NCBI GenBank assembly: GCA_030272585.1 | Contig: BSYQ01000011.1 | Coordinates: 2,604,001-2,668,000, forward strand | Origin: Bryopsis sp. KO-2023 | Taxonomy: Eukaryota; Chlorophyta; Ulvophyceae; Bryopsidales; Bryopsidaceae | Length of the DNA: 64,000 nt | Reading direction: 5' to 3' | In this document: piece by piece, positions 10,419 to 23,299 of the stretch | Layout of the letters: every line of letters begins with the position of its first letter | Position numbering within the stretch: the stretch's first letter is position 1 | Position numbers and translations under genes: made by a program | Notes under the pieces: generated by a model | Databases searched by the model: none | Seen by the model: the letters and a program-made list of their open reading frames with translations, nothing else | Told to the model about the DNA's origin: nothing

Positions 10419-11973
10419 TCTCTCATTCTCATGGCAATTCATCCCCAAACCCCTACTTTTCCTTTTTGTTCTCTGGAACATCCCCTCTTTTTTTTACCAA
10501 AAAAAAAAAAGGAACTCCGAAAAAACAATCCTCACAAATTTGATAAATTAGTCATCACCACCAACACACACCCAAAACCAGAAATTTGTTTTTCATCGAT
10601 TTTTTTTTCCCACCATAGATTCCTTTTTTTTCATCAAAACCCATCTCACCACATCAACTCCCCCCCTTCCACATTCTTTCTTTCCTTCTTTTTAATTCTT
10701 TTCTTTTTGTTCTGTTTTCTCCTTCCCCTACTCGGAAACCCTAATCAGGGCTTTCACGCATGTGCAAAGCGAAAATAGTCTCTTTCCTCTTTTGTTACAC
10801 AAAACCATATAACTTTTCTGTGGTTTTTTCCCCTCTCAACCTCCCTTTCCCACAAACAGGCCTCCCCCAACCCTTTCTTTTCATTGTAAATCAAAGCAAT
10901 GAAAAAGCACACATAAAAACGTGGCCACATTTCCACATACCAGTTTTTCTTCCTGTTTTTTTTTTCTTTTTTTTTTGATCCAAAGCCTACAATCTCCCTT
11001 TTCTAATCACAAATTTTGGAAAACGAGAGAGAGTCACAGTCCCTTATAAAACAAACCCAGAAGATATATAGATAAAAAAAAAACTGTCAGCAATATTCTT
11101 TTCTTTTACTTTTTTTTTTTTGGTTGCTTTCCATGCCCCCTTCTCATACCGATGTGGAGTTAAAAAAAAAAAATATCACATGCATATACACATACTACGT
11201 TGTTGAATCGAACGTTATTGAATGTATCACTCAACAGCCAATTCAACATATGTAAATATATATTTATAAATCTATATACATACAGATATATAAACATACA
11301 TATTTCTCAATAATTGTTTTTCGCCCCACTGCCACCACCACTCCACCCACACAAAAATACACACTTCAGTGTGTCTGCGATGAGAATCCAGGTAGAAAAA
11401 AAAAGAGAAAAAAACACACACTCTCATCTTTCCGTTTTTTTTTTTTTCTGATTGAAGAAAATCAAAGATAGAAACAATCACCAGCAAAGACCCCCTTCTT
11501 CAAATTAAAAAGAGAAAGAAAAAGAAGAGCAACCCCCCCCCCCCCCCCCCCTTCTCCCAAAACACACCATTACCCCTAAATACCCCTCAATGGCCCTTAC
11601 ACCCGTGTCTCTCTGTTTCCCCCCTTTTTTTCAACCTCCCCCCCCCCCCCCTTTTTCTTTCTCCCCGTTCTATTACATAACACCCCACGACAAAAACACA
11701 CATAATCCAAAGATAAATCTACACATTTTTGTATAGACAAATTCCGTGGGATTTTTTTTTTCCCTTTTTCTTTCCCTCAGGAAAACCTCTGTTTTTTTTT
11801 ATATTTTAGGTTCTTTCCTTTCCAATTTTTTTTGTTCCTTCCTCCCTTCTTTTAACCTTAAAATCCTTTGAATGAAAATTACCAACAAAAAAAAAACAAG
11901 AAAAAAAAAATATGAAAAAAACACAATCATAAACACATCAGCAATCGATATTTTTCCCCCCTTTTTTTTTTTT
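7872..11973. other. Gene-free, AT- and homopolymer-rich spacer
   Basis: About 4.1 kb downstream (3') of the VHS-GAT gene. It holds many A, T and C runs (for example a C-run of about 20 near 11528-11549), TA-rich microsatellite-like stretches near 10383-10420 and 11250-11310, and C(n)A(n) junctions (9200, 10110). Short ORFs are low-complexity Phe/Lys/Ser strings and none looks like a protein. Part may be 3' UTR. An 8-base inverted pair TGTTGAAT/ATTCAACA (about 11201-11247) recalls the hairpin at 1640-1670. Confidence 0.6.
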
Positions 11974-14900
11974 TCAAAGCCTTGCTGTCGATACTTCCGG
12001 GTGAACAGCTCTGGACCTCGGACGGACTTTTCCCACTCGTTCTAGAACATCTTTGAGATGTTCTGGAGTGAAACGTACCCTCAATGCAGGGGGAATTCGA
12101 CGATTGGGGCCTCGATTGGTCCCACCCCCTGGCGATTTTACCCTCCGTATGAAATCTGTTTTCGTCAAGTCTGTCCTGGAAATGTCGAATTGCTCTTCCT
12201 GATGGAACTCGGATTCTGGGAGAGTGGAGTAAGAATACTGGTGGTGGCGGAAGGGCTGAATTGACGAAGCACTTGATCCCCTACAAGGAGAACCAGCCAC
12301 ACAGTCATGCCCCATAATCCAGAGAGCAACCCATCAAGACACGCCAGGGGGAAAAAAAAAGGCCCAAAAAGAGTGATAGTTGTGTTCAGCTCTGTCATTG
12401 AATGAGGTACAAATCAGGGGAAAAAAACAGAAAAAGGCTTTCAGCAGTGAAATTCTCCAGATTTGACCTGTGTTATTCCACAATTGTTGGCGAAAGGAAG
12501 ACCATACATCCCCCCCCCCCCCTTGCACTCACGCTGTCCCTCGGTCACACTCTTCCCCTGAGCTGCTTGAAAGGCTTCGAGTTGTGGCCAACTGGGAATG
12601 TCGAGATCCAACAAAGGAACTGGATGCTGTGAGCTCAGTGGTTCGAGATGCACAGCTGTAGAACTCGCTGCTTTCCTCTTCGGATTGGCTGGGCAATGGA
12701 CGGCTGTCGTTGTGGAGGGATCTCTCTCTCGGGAAAGAGTTTGATTGGCGGAGCTCCCTGTTGTGGCCCGAGAGCCTGGTTGCGATGGGGCCCGGCCCGA
12801 GCGGAACCTGGTGTTATCAATTCAATTTCAGGGAAAAGAAAAAGATGAACGAAAAAAAAGTTTCCCCAAGAGGGAAATCACAAACGAGGAAAACAATTGC
12901 TAGCCACTGCAGGAAGAGACGAAAAAAAAAGCAAAAACATCGTATGCATCCACCTACCCTCCAAAACAAAAGGGAATTAATAATATGTTCGATTCCGATA
13001 TCTAACAGATTTCAACCAGATTCTTCGAGTGAGAGCACAAATTCAGATTCTCACCTGAAGAGTGGACGCCAGCATGAAATTCGGCCGGGGTGTCCCGACG
13101 AAAGCTGGTGTTTCTCCCGATGCAAACGGGGTTTGAAAATTCAAACTCGGGACTCTGCGAATGCACGGATGAGGGGTCTCTGGAGAGCTGGAACCCCGAA
13201 ATTCTCTTTTACCGAGCTCCTTTGTGGGGCTTCCAGACTTCATGGACAAGCCTGATCCTCTGGTGTCAAGGAGCGGTTGTTGGCCCAGATTGGATTGGAA
13301 AGGTGAGAGGTAGTTGGAGTGTTGTCCACCAGGCGTGGGTCTAGACAGCTGGCTCCCGCTGGAATCACTGAAATCCACCCACATGCCGCTGTGGGAGCCT
13401 GTGGGGGTAGTAAAGCTTGGGCCTGGAAAAAAAGGGGGACAGTAGTGTGAAATATTATAATAATGTGCTCTTTCTGGCATGGGAAAAAACAAATATGTGA
13501 CATCACTCCGTTTTAGGGGCTCCACCCAATCATCTTCCATGTTTGTTGCCATCAATATCCTTGCTGCAATGTTTTCCATTTCCTTTTTTTTTTGTGTCAA
13601 GAAATACCTGTCTGTGTGACGTCACTAGACATCGAATCGAGATGCTCAGCCGAGCCATCCACTCCCATGATGTGCATTATTTGAGCAGCATGTAGTTGCT
13701 GATCAATCGCATCCACGATCGACGACGAGGACCGAGGGATTGAGTTCCTACTGCTGGTGTGGCGTTTGAGACGAGACGATGGTTTTACAGGGGACGAATC
13801 TGCAAGAATAGTCAACCAAATATCAACACATGGGGACAAGATCTTAAGGGATTCTTCAACCACCAGTGCCGAAGTGGTAAGCACCTGTTTGATTGATGCT
13901 TGAAATCGCCGTTCAGATGGTCACTACTAAGTTTTAAAAAAAAAGAAAAAAAAAAGTTGGGCAACTTTTTTTCCCCCACCCTTTGGTGGATTCTATCACA
14001 AGACAAATCCCAAAAGGTGTTGAAATCTGCTTCGGGACCAGTCGCTGGTCTTCCAAAAGCCTCCTTTCTTCTCTCGTTTTATCTCAACCCCCCCCCCCCC
14101 TTCCTTCCTTCACTTAAACACGCCTTCACAAAAACGCTCACGTTGTTCTGAATCATATCTCTTTTCTTGCGCTGTTCCTGATGCCACCTTCCGGGATAAT
14201 TGCTTTTCGACTTCCCGCCAGCCCTTGAGGGCCAGCTGGACTTTGTCATTAGCATCCAGAACTCTCGTCAGCACGTTACTGTCGCCGTCCGCCCCCAAAT
14301 CCCCCCTCGGAGTGTTTCCCACGAAATCGATTGACACATCCTCGACGTGAGTGCTTATGATGTGCTGCAAAAAACAAAAAAGCATTCAAACTCTCTCAAG
14401 GCAAGTATACACACACATTCTCAAATGTACATACAAGTGCAGAATAAAACTTGTATTCCAAGCCTGTAGCATTTCATTCGGCGCCTTTTTGCACAAAAGG
14501 TTTAGTTTCTATCGAAATATGTGTGCAGATCGGACAGAGCGGACAACCATTTTGGCATTCGCCGTTCTGCGCAGTTTTTTGACACCTGAAAAAGTGTCGT
14601 ACAGAAATGGACGCATCAGCAAAAAAAAGAAAACGCGCGCTGCCGAACTGAACCGAACGACGCCGTTTGTTATCGACGGGCGGGGATTGCCCGATGGTGG
14701 ACTAGGATGTCGATGTCTGGTAGACAGTCGCGAAACTGTCCCCCCCCCCCCAAAAAAAAAGAAAAATCGAAACCAGCCCTCATTGTTGAACGATCTGAAC
14801 CTTGGAGATATTCTCTTCTTTTCCAGCCCTCAGCTTCTTTTTAAACCATCCTTTCGATCCAGGAAAGAACCGCATTTTCCTTTTCTGCAGCGCGCAGAGG

Positions 14901-17900
14901 AATCGATTCGTGCTGCGACGGATTGAGCGTCCAGAAAAAAAAGATCGACGAAAAAACGAGAGAGCAGCCAACGATGTGTACTTCAAAGAGTAAGGGTGTG
15001 AAAAAGATATTCCTACAAAAAACGCACTACTACCGATTCTTTTTTTTTTTTTTTCCCCGTACGCTACGTGCGTGAATCTATATTTATGCTACGCAAAATA
15101 TATCAGCCATTGGGTGATTCTCTCAGCAAGGAACGGCACTGAACAAAACTGGTTCGATGTATTTTCGTGGGAGCGAAAACTGCTTGGCTGGGGTGTTTTC
15201 AAGAGGAGGGCGTCGGTGCTGCGAGACATCGGCGACGGCTTTTTCCTAGAAAGTCTTTTCATCCACGCACAGCCCTTTCCCTCTTCGAGAAATTCTGTGG
15301 GGTGGCTCCTTCCTTTTTGTTGGGGCAGGGGTGCAGCTCGATTGTTGAGAGAAGGGAATCTCCAGGAACGATAAACAATACTAAAAGGTGCCAGGTTCAA
15401 ACAATGTGTGCAGTGGAGGGAAGAACTAGGAACAGGGGCATGATTTTGCATCATAATAAAATCCAGTCTTGCCAAATATGTGCACCCCCCCCCCCCTTTA
15501 AATAAATACATTTGTATATGCTTTCACAGACGATTTGGGGAAAGGGTTGGTACCTGCACTCGGTCGCCCCAGCCTTTGCATTTGCTTGCAAGGGATTGTG
15601 CAACGGCAAACTTATTCTGAATATCATTATCATCGCCACCCCGTTTTTCCAACACCAGGATGTCAGACACCAGGTCCAACAGCTTCTTGGTGTCGCTCGG
15701 CATCTGCCCCAACATGTCTTCCACCTTCATAGAGCATGTGCAAAAAAAAATATGTCAGGGGATTTCAACACGAAAGGTTTCAATAAAACAGCTTCTGTCA
15801 TATTAAAAAAATAAACAAATCGCAGACCTACGCTGCTGCTGTTACTATTTGTCAGAAACAAAAAAAAAGCAGAAGGAAAAGCAAAGAACTCCTTATTTTT
15901 TCTTGTGTATTTAAAGGGATTTTTTTTTAGATCTATGAAATGATAACCCCACCACCACAAATGAACAGACATTGATGGATAAAAAAAATGCCTTGTGATG
16001 AGCTATTCATATAAAACACAAAACAAAAAATTGTGAGAATAATATAAAAATTTACTTGCCCACACAAACAAAAAAGTAAACTCAGCAACTCAGTTCAAAA
16101 ACTGACAGCGAAATGAAAATAAGAAAACGCCTTCACGTAACCACTGGAAAATTCAAGTATTACACAATATCAGGACGAAACAATGTCCTCCACACACACA
16201 CACACACAAAAATAAAAAAAAGAAACAGTTTTCATACTTGAGCCGGAAGCCTATTTGTTGGTGGGGGAGAGTGCTCTGAGGTCGGGGTGGATGAGGGGGG
16301 TGTTGGCGAAGTTCCACTGGGGAGGGACGGTGATCTTCGAAATATTTTGTTGGCAAAGCGCCCGATTTTATTTCCTCGTGTCGTGCGAGGAGACACTAGG
16401 GAGAGGCCATTCATATCCCCTGAAATATACATCCATCGAATTTTACTACCATCACACACAAAACAAATCACAGACCCTCAGTCAAACAAGGGTGCCATTT
16501 TTAGAGCATATGTATATATAAGCATGATGTACAGTTTAACATCTAAGTTTTATGATGTATTACATATGTATATCCAGTCCCTTCATTTGTGTTTCATTTA
16601 TCGAATAATTTTTCCATTGTTCCATTTTTCTTGTATGTATGTTTATTTCAGTTCGATATTTATTAATATTTTATTTCTATTTTCTATTGTTGGGGGGGGG
16701 AGGTTAGTCATAACCCATGACATCGAACTTCATCATCACTGGTCAGACATCCAATCCAAGAGCATCCCTTAGGATTCGTCAACATCCAGTGCATCATACG
16801 CACATTCGATCAGAACAAAATGGACCGCTACTGGTAAACCGTCGCAAACACACAAACAAAAAAAAACACAACACAAAGTTGAAAACACGCCGCCGGACAC
16901 AGCGGACGCTATTCCTAACAAAGGACGTCCCCGCCACCCGTCGCGAGACGACCCCCCTCACCCCAAGAAACAACAAAAGGAGTGCGTGACGCCAAACTCG
17001 CCTCTCAAGCTTCGAAGCACCATAACGACTGCAACGGGAAGCGTTCGCTAAACACTTGAAATATGCGCGCGCGGTCGCAATCCGTGAATCGGCTTTTATC
17101 ACGTGAACTCTTCCCTCTAAAACGCCCAGATATCCGTGCAGAAGTACGAATATCTCCACAAGGACAGGCTCTTTCCGGGCAGCGACGTAATATCCTTGCG
17201 GATGGGAACCGCGTCGAAAAACTGCGTCGAGTTACCCGAAACGAAAGGGCACGAGGTACTGTTTAAAAAGAAACTAAAGCTGTTGGTAGAGGGCGATCCG
17301 AGCCAGGTGCCGTTTTTTCGTGGACGCCAACGACGGGGAATGGCTTTGCGATGAAATGTACAAGAATCGCTGAGCACCACCGGCCAAAAATGACTCATGG
17401 ACTCGCCCCCAGAATCACAGCCGCACGTCCAGCGAAAACGAAGCCCACAAGATTCCCCGAGTACTTTTTTCTTTTCATCTTTTGTTCCAATATATTCTGG
17501 CGGTCGACGATTCTAGGAGTCTTCAGGGAAAGGGTGACTTTGCATATATAAATCAAGCTAGAACAGAGCACACCATGGGTTTTTTTTGTCAAAAAAGGAC
17601 CCTAACATGACTTCTCTGGATCTTCCAGGAGTCCCCCCAAAAATCGAAAAATGAAACCAATGATCTTGAGAATAATGCTTCCAAAATAGATATCACCACC
17701 ATCATTCCATGCACATGTTGCTGTTTTTCCTGAATCACCTAAACACTTGTGTATATATTTCACATTTTTTGGGGGGGGGGCGGAGTGGGTGGGGGAGAAA
17801 GGTTATTCATGCAAAATTGCCCATAGCTCGACGATTCCAACTGTTTTTAGCATTCCCCTGTGATAGATTTTTTTTCCCCAATCTCTTCAATCTTGTTTAA

Positions 17901-19471
17901 ATTTCTGGACCTTCGCTTCTTCAAGCCACCATCCAACAAACATCCTCATTCGCAGATTTCATTGCGCTACAGAACTAAATTGACCAAGTTCAGCTTAAAA
18001 AGACATCACTGTTCAAAGACCACTATTCAATAGATCAGGAATGTGTGGCGAGTACAATAAGAAACTAGGAATACGTGGCATGTATATTATGAAATTTGGA
18101 TTCACCTGGGGATCTGTCAAGCTTAGCTTCGAGTCCAAAATCCACCCCTCTGGTGAACCGATGATTTGGAAGCCCCATGGCTACATCCTCTCTTCTTTCA
18201 GTAGCTACGATCGAGGGTCTGACTGGTTGAGCACCTTTTGCTTTGAGTGATTTCAAATATCGGACGCTCCGAGGGCCCAAATCCTCGTCACTGAATTACA
18301 TTCTTAGAATTAACATAATATATTAAAAAATATATTATATGATATTGTGTTATATTTTTACGTGTCCTTGAGACATTATTTCCAGCAGAATAAATAAACA
18401 AGACTTTTAAAAAAAGAAAAGCACTAAATCAAATGAGTTCTGGACGTGAAAACAAAACAAAACGAGAAAAAAAAACTTCACGCAAAAAAAAAAAAAAATC
18501 CCTCTCAAAATTCAGCCTCTGGGAATACCAACTCTCAGAACAACGTGTTTGGTAAATAAGTTTCAACAAAAAACAGTACAAATACAACTCCTTCTGCACA
18601 ATTTTTTTTTCCCTAATTAAATCAAAAAATTAAGCAGCGGACGAAACACACTCTATGAACGCACATATGCGTGATTTCATCCCACCTGAAAAGGTAATGC
18701 CAATCCATCAGCAACTGCACCACTGCCGCTTTCATTGCGGGGTGGTCGAACAGGGTGAAAGTCCTTTCCAACATTTTCATATATCGGCTGTCAGCCAGCT
18801 GTTTTCGAAGTTCCTCCGAACAATTCAGAGAGAGGGTGTGCAATACCTGTGGCCGGCCAAGAAAACCCAGAGTGATTGTACTTACACATTGACAACAGGC
18901 GAAAGAATTCAATAGAGTCCTGAGGGAATTTGTTTGGATTCTTAGTGGTAGGCAAAAATCAATCATATGTACAATGGACTGCATGGGGCTTTCAATGTCG
19001 AAGTATTGCATCAAAACCAAAAAACACACTTATTTCTATATATAGAAAATCTTATTTATTTATTTATCTTTTCTTTCGAAGACTTGGCAAAAAGAAAAAC
19101 AAAGGGTCACTGCACACACAAATAAAATGAAACAGTGAAATAAAAATACGGCGACATTCCCATTTCCCTCCCTGTAAAAAAGAAAAAAACTCCCTTATTC
19201 TTCATTCTTCTTTCTTGTTTTTCGATTTGTATTTCATTTTAAAAAAGTCGTCATTTCTGCATACCGTGAGAGTGTTGAGAACTCTGTGGCAGTCCCCTGT
19301 GTTGAGTCTCGCCTTGAATATGTATCGGAGGTGCTTTGAAATACCATTGGCATCTTTCACCACTTTGACCAATTTCGCAACGCTTCCCCAATGGACCCCC
19401 CCCCCAGGAACATCCAAAGCAGGAAGCAAACCAGTTTCAGGAGAATTACCTTGCAGCATCTTCTCAAGATC
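11974..19471 (-). CDS. VHS-GAT domain protein (TOM1/TOL-like), ten exons visible
   Basis: Exons (right to left) are 19471-19265, 18846-18686, 18290-18106, 16419-16238, 15724-15554, 14364-14142, 13799-13608, 13422-13055, 12807-12533 and 12280-11974. All have GT-AG ends and matching phase, giving about 756 residues to a TGA. Residues 1-125 match a VHS domain (LEKMLQG start, WGSVAKLVKVVKD, VLHTLSLNCSEELRKQL, AAVVQLLMDWHYLF end). A basic, Ser/Pro-rich linker leads to a GAT domain at about 246-340 (VEDMLGQMP, KKLLDLVSDILVLEKR, then VLTRVLDANDKVQLALKGW). The tail is Ser/Pro-rich. Such proteins bind ubiquitinated cargo on endosomes and pass it to ESCRT. No gamma-adaptin ear is seen, so TOM1/TOL-like fits better than GGA. 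The initiating exon upstream of 19471 was not resolved; the first visible codon follows a CTAG acceptor. Confidence 0.82.
17137..17357 (+). pseudogene. GC-richer coding-like fragment inside a VHS-GAT intron
   Basis: The 1.7-kb intron 16420-18105 contains a CpG-richer patch (about 16900-17450) unlike the surrounding AT-rich intron. On the plus strand, after a TGCAG that could be an acceptor, a frame reads KYEYLHKDRLFPGSDVISL and continues through LKLLVEGDPSQVPFF. At a run of six T near 17313 the plausible continuation (VDANDGEWLCDEMYKNR) lies in another frame. That looks like a one-base slip in a homopolymer, from decay or from sequencing. I do not recognise the family. It may be a gene fragment inserted antisense to the host gene. 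Confidence 0.35.
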
Positions 19472-20854
19472 CTAGGAAAGAAAAAGAAAAAAAAACCCTG
19501 ATAACATGGATATGTATTTTTATTTTTTAAACGCATACTACACAACGCAGCAAGTACGTCGAAGGCAATTTGTATGGGGAAAAATACACACACACACAAA
19601 TAAATAAAAAACGTGGAATATCTTGCTCTTATCAATGATAACCGCACTATTTATAACCCCCCCCGGTGAGTTTGTAATTTTGGATTCAAACTCAAATTCC
19701 TAGTGTCACAAAGGACAGCATACCAGAGATCGCCAGCTGGACAAACATGATTTGGTGATGTATCACGAAACTTTCAACGGCATTTTTTCCCCAGTTTATT
19801 TCATGCTGAAATTCCTCTTTCTCACAATTGAAAGCGCTTGATGTTATGTTTTATGTTTTATTTTTTTTTTTTGGGGGGGGGGAGATTTTAAGGGTTGATA
19901 AACACCCCACCTTTCCTAGTGGGCTTTTATGTCCTTCGGCAGACCGGCAAAAACAACCCAGAAGAGCTCCCTTTTACTTTCCCTAAAATACTCTTGTTTT
20001 TTCGACCCTTGTGTGCAGCAAAGAATATTTGCAACAGAGTTGGTACCCTGCTTTGAGCAACAAAAGAGAAAGTTCACAACAAAGGGAAAAAAAAAATAAA
20101 GAAAAAAAAAAAACTGGACAATAAGGGTCCAAAAACACCACGTCTGATTGTAAGAAATATGAACACGAACAGAACTGGTGCCAACGACGGGAAGCTGCTT
20201 TTCTCGTCTCCCTCCCAAACTTCGTACAATTGGTAATCCTTTCGCTCCCTCTTTCGGTTGTCTGGGGTCCTCTCCCGTCGGAAAGAGGAGGGGCAAAATC
20301 AATCAAAAAAGGCTTGCCCCCGCCCTAGTCTCGGCAAGAATAGAACCGCAGGGTCCAACCTCGAAATTTCTCCCTCTCTTTTTCTTTTCTGTTAAAACAG
20401 GAAACAAAGCTTAACACCGTCTGACACCGCCCCCTTCCCCGTCTCTGTCTTTCTTTTTTTTCTTTTTTTAATCCGTGTGTCTTGGGGGGCTGCCCACGCG
20501 ACGTGTCTTTGTCGGAGATCCAAAACGAGGAATGCCAATCAGTGCTTGATTTAGCCCCAATGATTCAGGTGAGCGACTGCAAAAGCCTTGTGCACATATC
20601 CTACGTATAATTCTCTTTCAACCTTTTTCTTTTGAAAAAGTGTGTAATCATAATTTGATTTAATTTGATTTGATTTCTTTTGATCGGGGCTTGGCCTTTC
20701 TGTGCATCTCGGGGTGTGATTTTTGTGGATAGACAGATACTTGTTTCGTCAGCATTTGTTCCACAAGAATACACATCGATTATCAGTGAATTGGGGAACA
20801 AGACTGTTCATGTATTGCACTTTGAAAGGATCGGTTACAACGTGTGGAAAAAAA
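19472..20854. other. Upstream of VHS-GAT / downstream of ALG2
   Basis: This should contain the unresolved first exon and promoter of the VHS-GAT gene (reading left) and the 3' end of ALG2. A GC-richer patch at about 20160-20540 is the best place for the promoter or first exon, but no ATG with a phase-0 donor stood out. A T(n)G(n) homopolymer junction lies at 19861-19882. Confidence 0.4.
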
Positions 20855-22165
20855 TCATCCATCCTCTCCCTCGAACTCCTTTTCGTGTGATCTTGATTTC
20901 GTCAAGTTCTCAAAAACATCATTCAGTTTATTTCCGAACACAGTCCTTGCAAAATTCTGCTCCACATGCCTCCTCGCCAAAGCTCCATTCCCGATCATAT
21001 CCCCATCCAAAACTTTCTTCATGGCTAGAGCAAAAGACTCCCCCTTGGCTGCACACAGCAACCCCGTTTCACCATCGACGACGCTCTCCTTGGGCCCCCC
21101 ACTTCCACAAGCAATCACAATTCTACCGAACCCCATGGCTTCGATTGGCACAATCCCAAAATGTTCGTTTGGGGGGGTGTACACAACAGCATCACACATC
21201 GCCAGCAGCAGGAGCTTCTGGCGATCGGTGAAGGATGTCACGAATCTCACTCTTTCAGCGATCCCCAAGTGTGATGCCTTGTTTCGGAGCTCCTGTAAGT
21301 GTTCCCTGTTTTCTGTCAGTCGGGAGTCGTAACCCCCAGCAATGACGATGTTACAGTCTGACATGGAGCCACCAGAGTTGGCACGGAGCTTAGTCAATGC
21401 AGACATGGCCTCCAATGCCAGCCCTATTTCCTTTTTCCTCTCAAATCGATTTATCGACAAAAACGTAACTGGATACTTCTCATCGGAACAGAAGTGTGAC
21501 AAATCTTCCGGGAGCTCCGCTTTCCACTGGGCCTCAGAGTTTTCTATTTCTGACGCACTGGGCAATCTGACTGCCGGATAGAGAACTTCTGGGACTATGC
21601 CCTTTCGGTTCAACATCGAAAAGGTTCGCCCAAACACCTCCTTCGTGAAATTGCTGTTGACTGAGACCACATCCGCGAATCCCATCGATGCTTCCTCCAA
21701 CCAATCAATGGGCATTCGATAGAGCTTCTTCAGGCAACCCCCCGGTTTGGACAGCAAGAGATCGGGGAAATGGCCATAGAAAAATCGTTTGGAATCTCTG
21801 CACAACAGCCAAAACACCAGAAGCATCGCCGAAACTTGGTCGACGAAAACGATGTCATACCCAATCCCCTTGTCACCACCGAACCCCCAGCTCTCTACAC
21901 ACATGACTACCGCAACGTATAGGCATCGGAGGTAAGCGAACAGGGCATGGAATCGGCCAAAAGCATTTCTTGGAATCCAGTCCCCCCTGACTTGGATCGG
22001 TTTCAATGTGCCATCGATCGTTTCAGAGAAACAACGGTGGGGGTCATGATGGGCTGTGTAAATGGTCACATCATGCCCATGACAACTCAACTCCACAGCA
22101 GCATCTATCACCAGACGCTCAGCTCCACCCAAGCCCAAGTCAGGATGGCAAAAACCAACCCTCAT
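20855..22165 (-). CDS. ALG2: Alpha-1,3/1,6-mannosyltransferase ALG2
   Basis: An intronless frame of 436 aa starting at the ATG at 22165; the frame runs a few codons further upstream but without an ATG. It is a GT-B fold, GT4-family enzyme that adds the second and third mannose to the dolichol-linked oligosaccharide on the cytosolic ER face, using GDP-mannose. Family marks are HPDLGLGGAERLVIDAA at the N-terminus, a YTAHHDPHRCF block, FLSINRFERKKEIGLALEA at the domain boundary, IVIAGGYDSRL, and the donor-site motif NEHFGIVPIEAMGFG with its E-x7-E pair, followed by GGPKESV and GETGLLC. The length matches known ALG2 (about 400-500 aa). It is divergent from the GLG1-like gene, with 1.1 kb between starts. 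Function is secure from these motifs. Confidence 0.95.
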   Translation of the reverse strand: MRVGFCHPDLGLGGAERLVIDAAVELSCHGHDVTIYTAHHDPHRCFSETIDGTLKPIQVRGDWIPRNAFGRFHALFAYLRCLYVAVVMCVESWGFGGDKGIGYDIVFVDQVSAMLLVFWLLCRDSKRFFYGHFPDLLLSKPGGCLKKLYRMPIDWLEEASMGFADVVSVNSNFTKEVFGRTFSMLNRKGIVPEVLYPAVRLPSASEIENSEAQWKAELPEDLSHFCSDEKYPVTFLSINRFERKKEIGLALEAMSALTKLRANSGGSMSDCNIVIAGGYDSRLTENREHLQELRNKASHLGIAERVRFVTSFTDRQKLLLLAMCDAVVYTPPNEHFGIVPIEAMGFGRIVIACGSGGPKESVVDGETGLLCAAKGESFALAMKKVLDGDMIGNGALARRHVEQNFARTVFGNKLNDVFENLTKSRSHEKEFEGEDG

Positions 22166-23299
22166 TTGGTTGGCCAACCAAGTCGATGATGCACCTCAAC
22201 CCACCCCACCCAAATTCACCCTGTGGTGTTCTTTCCAGTTGAGGGTCCTTGTGAAACCTTAGCGTCTCTGCTGTACGTGGTAGAGTCAATGGAAAACGAA
22301 ATGGGCTTTCCTGGGACACATGCATGTATTTTGGATTCTTCATTCCTACAATAAGATGGGAAAACAAATATATGTACAGGCGAGGAAACACTGGGATAGC
22401 TTTTTTAGGTGGTGGCTTCAATAGAATGAACTCTGCACCCAACAATATGGATGTTTTTCTGCCTAAGTTTTACAACAAATCCTGATCTAGCAAACTGTGA
22501 TGAGCAATAACAACAATACTGACCCGTATCCTGTAAAAGAATATGCGTTGTTTTTTTTTAAATGATGGAGCTCATCTATGTGATGTTTTTGAGCTGTGTT
22601 TTCTGGAGACTAGCCAAGGAAGTTGTCCTCCCCCCCCCCCTTTCATTCAAAAAAAACAGGAATAAAAAAGGATAGTGTGTAAAAGATACACGTTTATGCA
22701 GTACGCATAAAAAATCATGCATGTATAGAAATAATACTTTTGAACCACAGCTGCGTGGTGCTGCCAAAAAAAGAATGACTGAAAAGAAGTCCTCGTACCA
22801 AGATAAAAAGAAGAGAGTCTGTTCCAGCGCCAGGCTCCTCCTCCTCCCACAGTCGTGTTGGACTCGACCCGCCGGCACCCTGAACACAGAATTTCAGCGT
22901 TCAACAGTCGACGCTCTGTTGGGGCTCGATTTGCCCAAAGAAAATACTCAATGGTTTCACACCTTTCACCCAACAGTACTTTTTATCTTTTCCCACATTC
23001 AATAATTCGTTACGTAGTTTCGTTTTGTGAGTCACACGACACGTGCGACGTCCAAACGTCGACGTCGGGCGGATGCCGTTTCCTTGCCAATTCCCAGTAC
23101 ACACTGGATTCGTTTGGCGTTGTCACTTCGTTCCACGTGCAACTGTGTGTGTCCACAGTGTTGTTGAACTGGGGCCAACATTTCTACCAATCCTGAGTTG
23201 GTTGGCTTGATCGAGTGCGTTCTTGACCCCCTCGGTTTCGTTGGACACAGAAACGGAGCTTGGAGAGTGTCGGGCAGAGGGTGTTTGAAAATTGGAACG
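22166..23299. promoter_or_regulatory. Divergent ALG2 / GLG1-like intergenic region
   Basis: 1.1 kb between two start codons pointing apart, so it must hold both promoters and 5' UTRs. The 22900-23290 part is GC-richer and CpG-rich, fitting a core promoter for the GLG1-like gene. No TATA box could be assigned with confidence. A C-run lies near 22631-22640. Confidence 0.45.

Noticed and set aside
9163-10778. Many ORFs rich in Phe, Lys, Ser and Pro
   Set aside because: They arise from T, A and C homopolymers and pyrimidine tracts in non-coding spacer.
17117-17398. Additional minus-strand exon of the VHS-GAT gene
   Set aside because: Exons 18290-18106 and 16419-16238 join in phase without it, and its frame shows no fitting splice sites.
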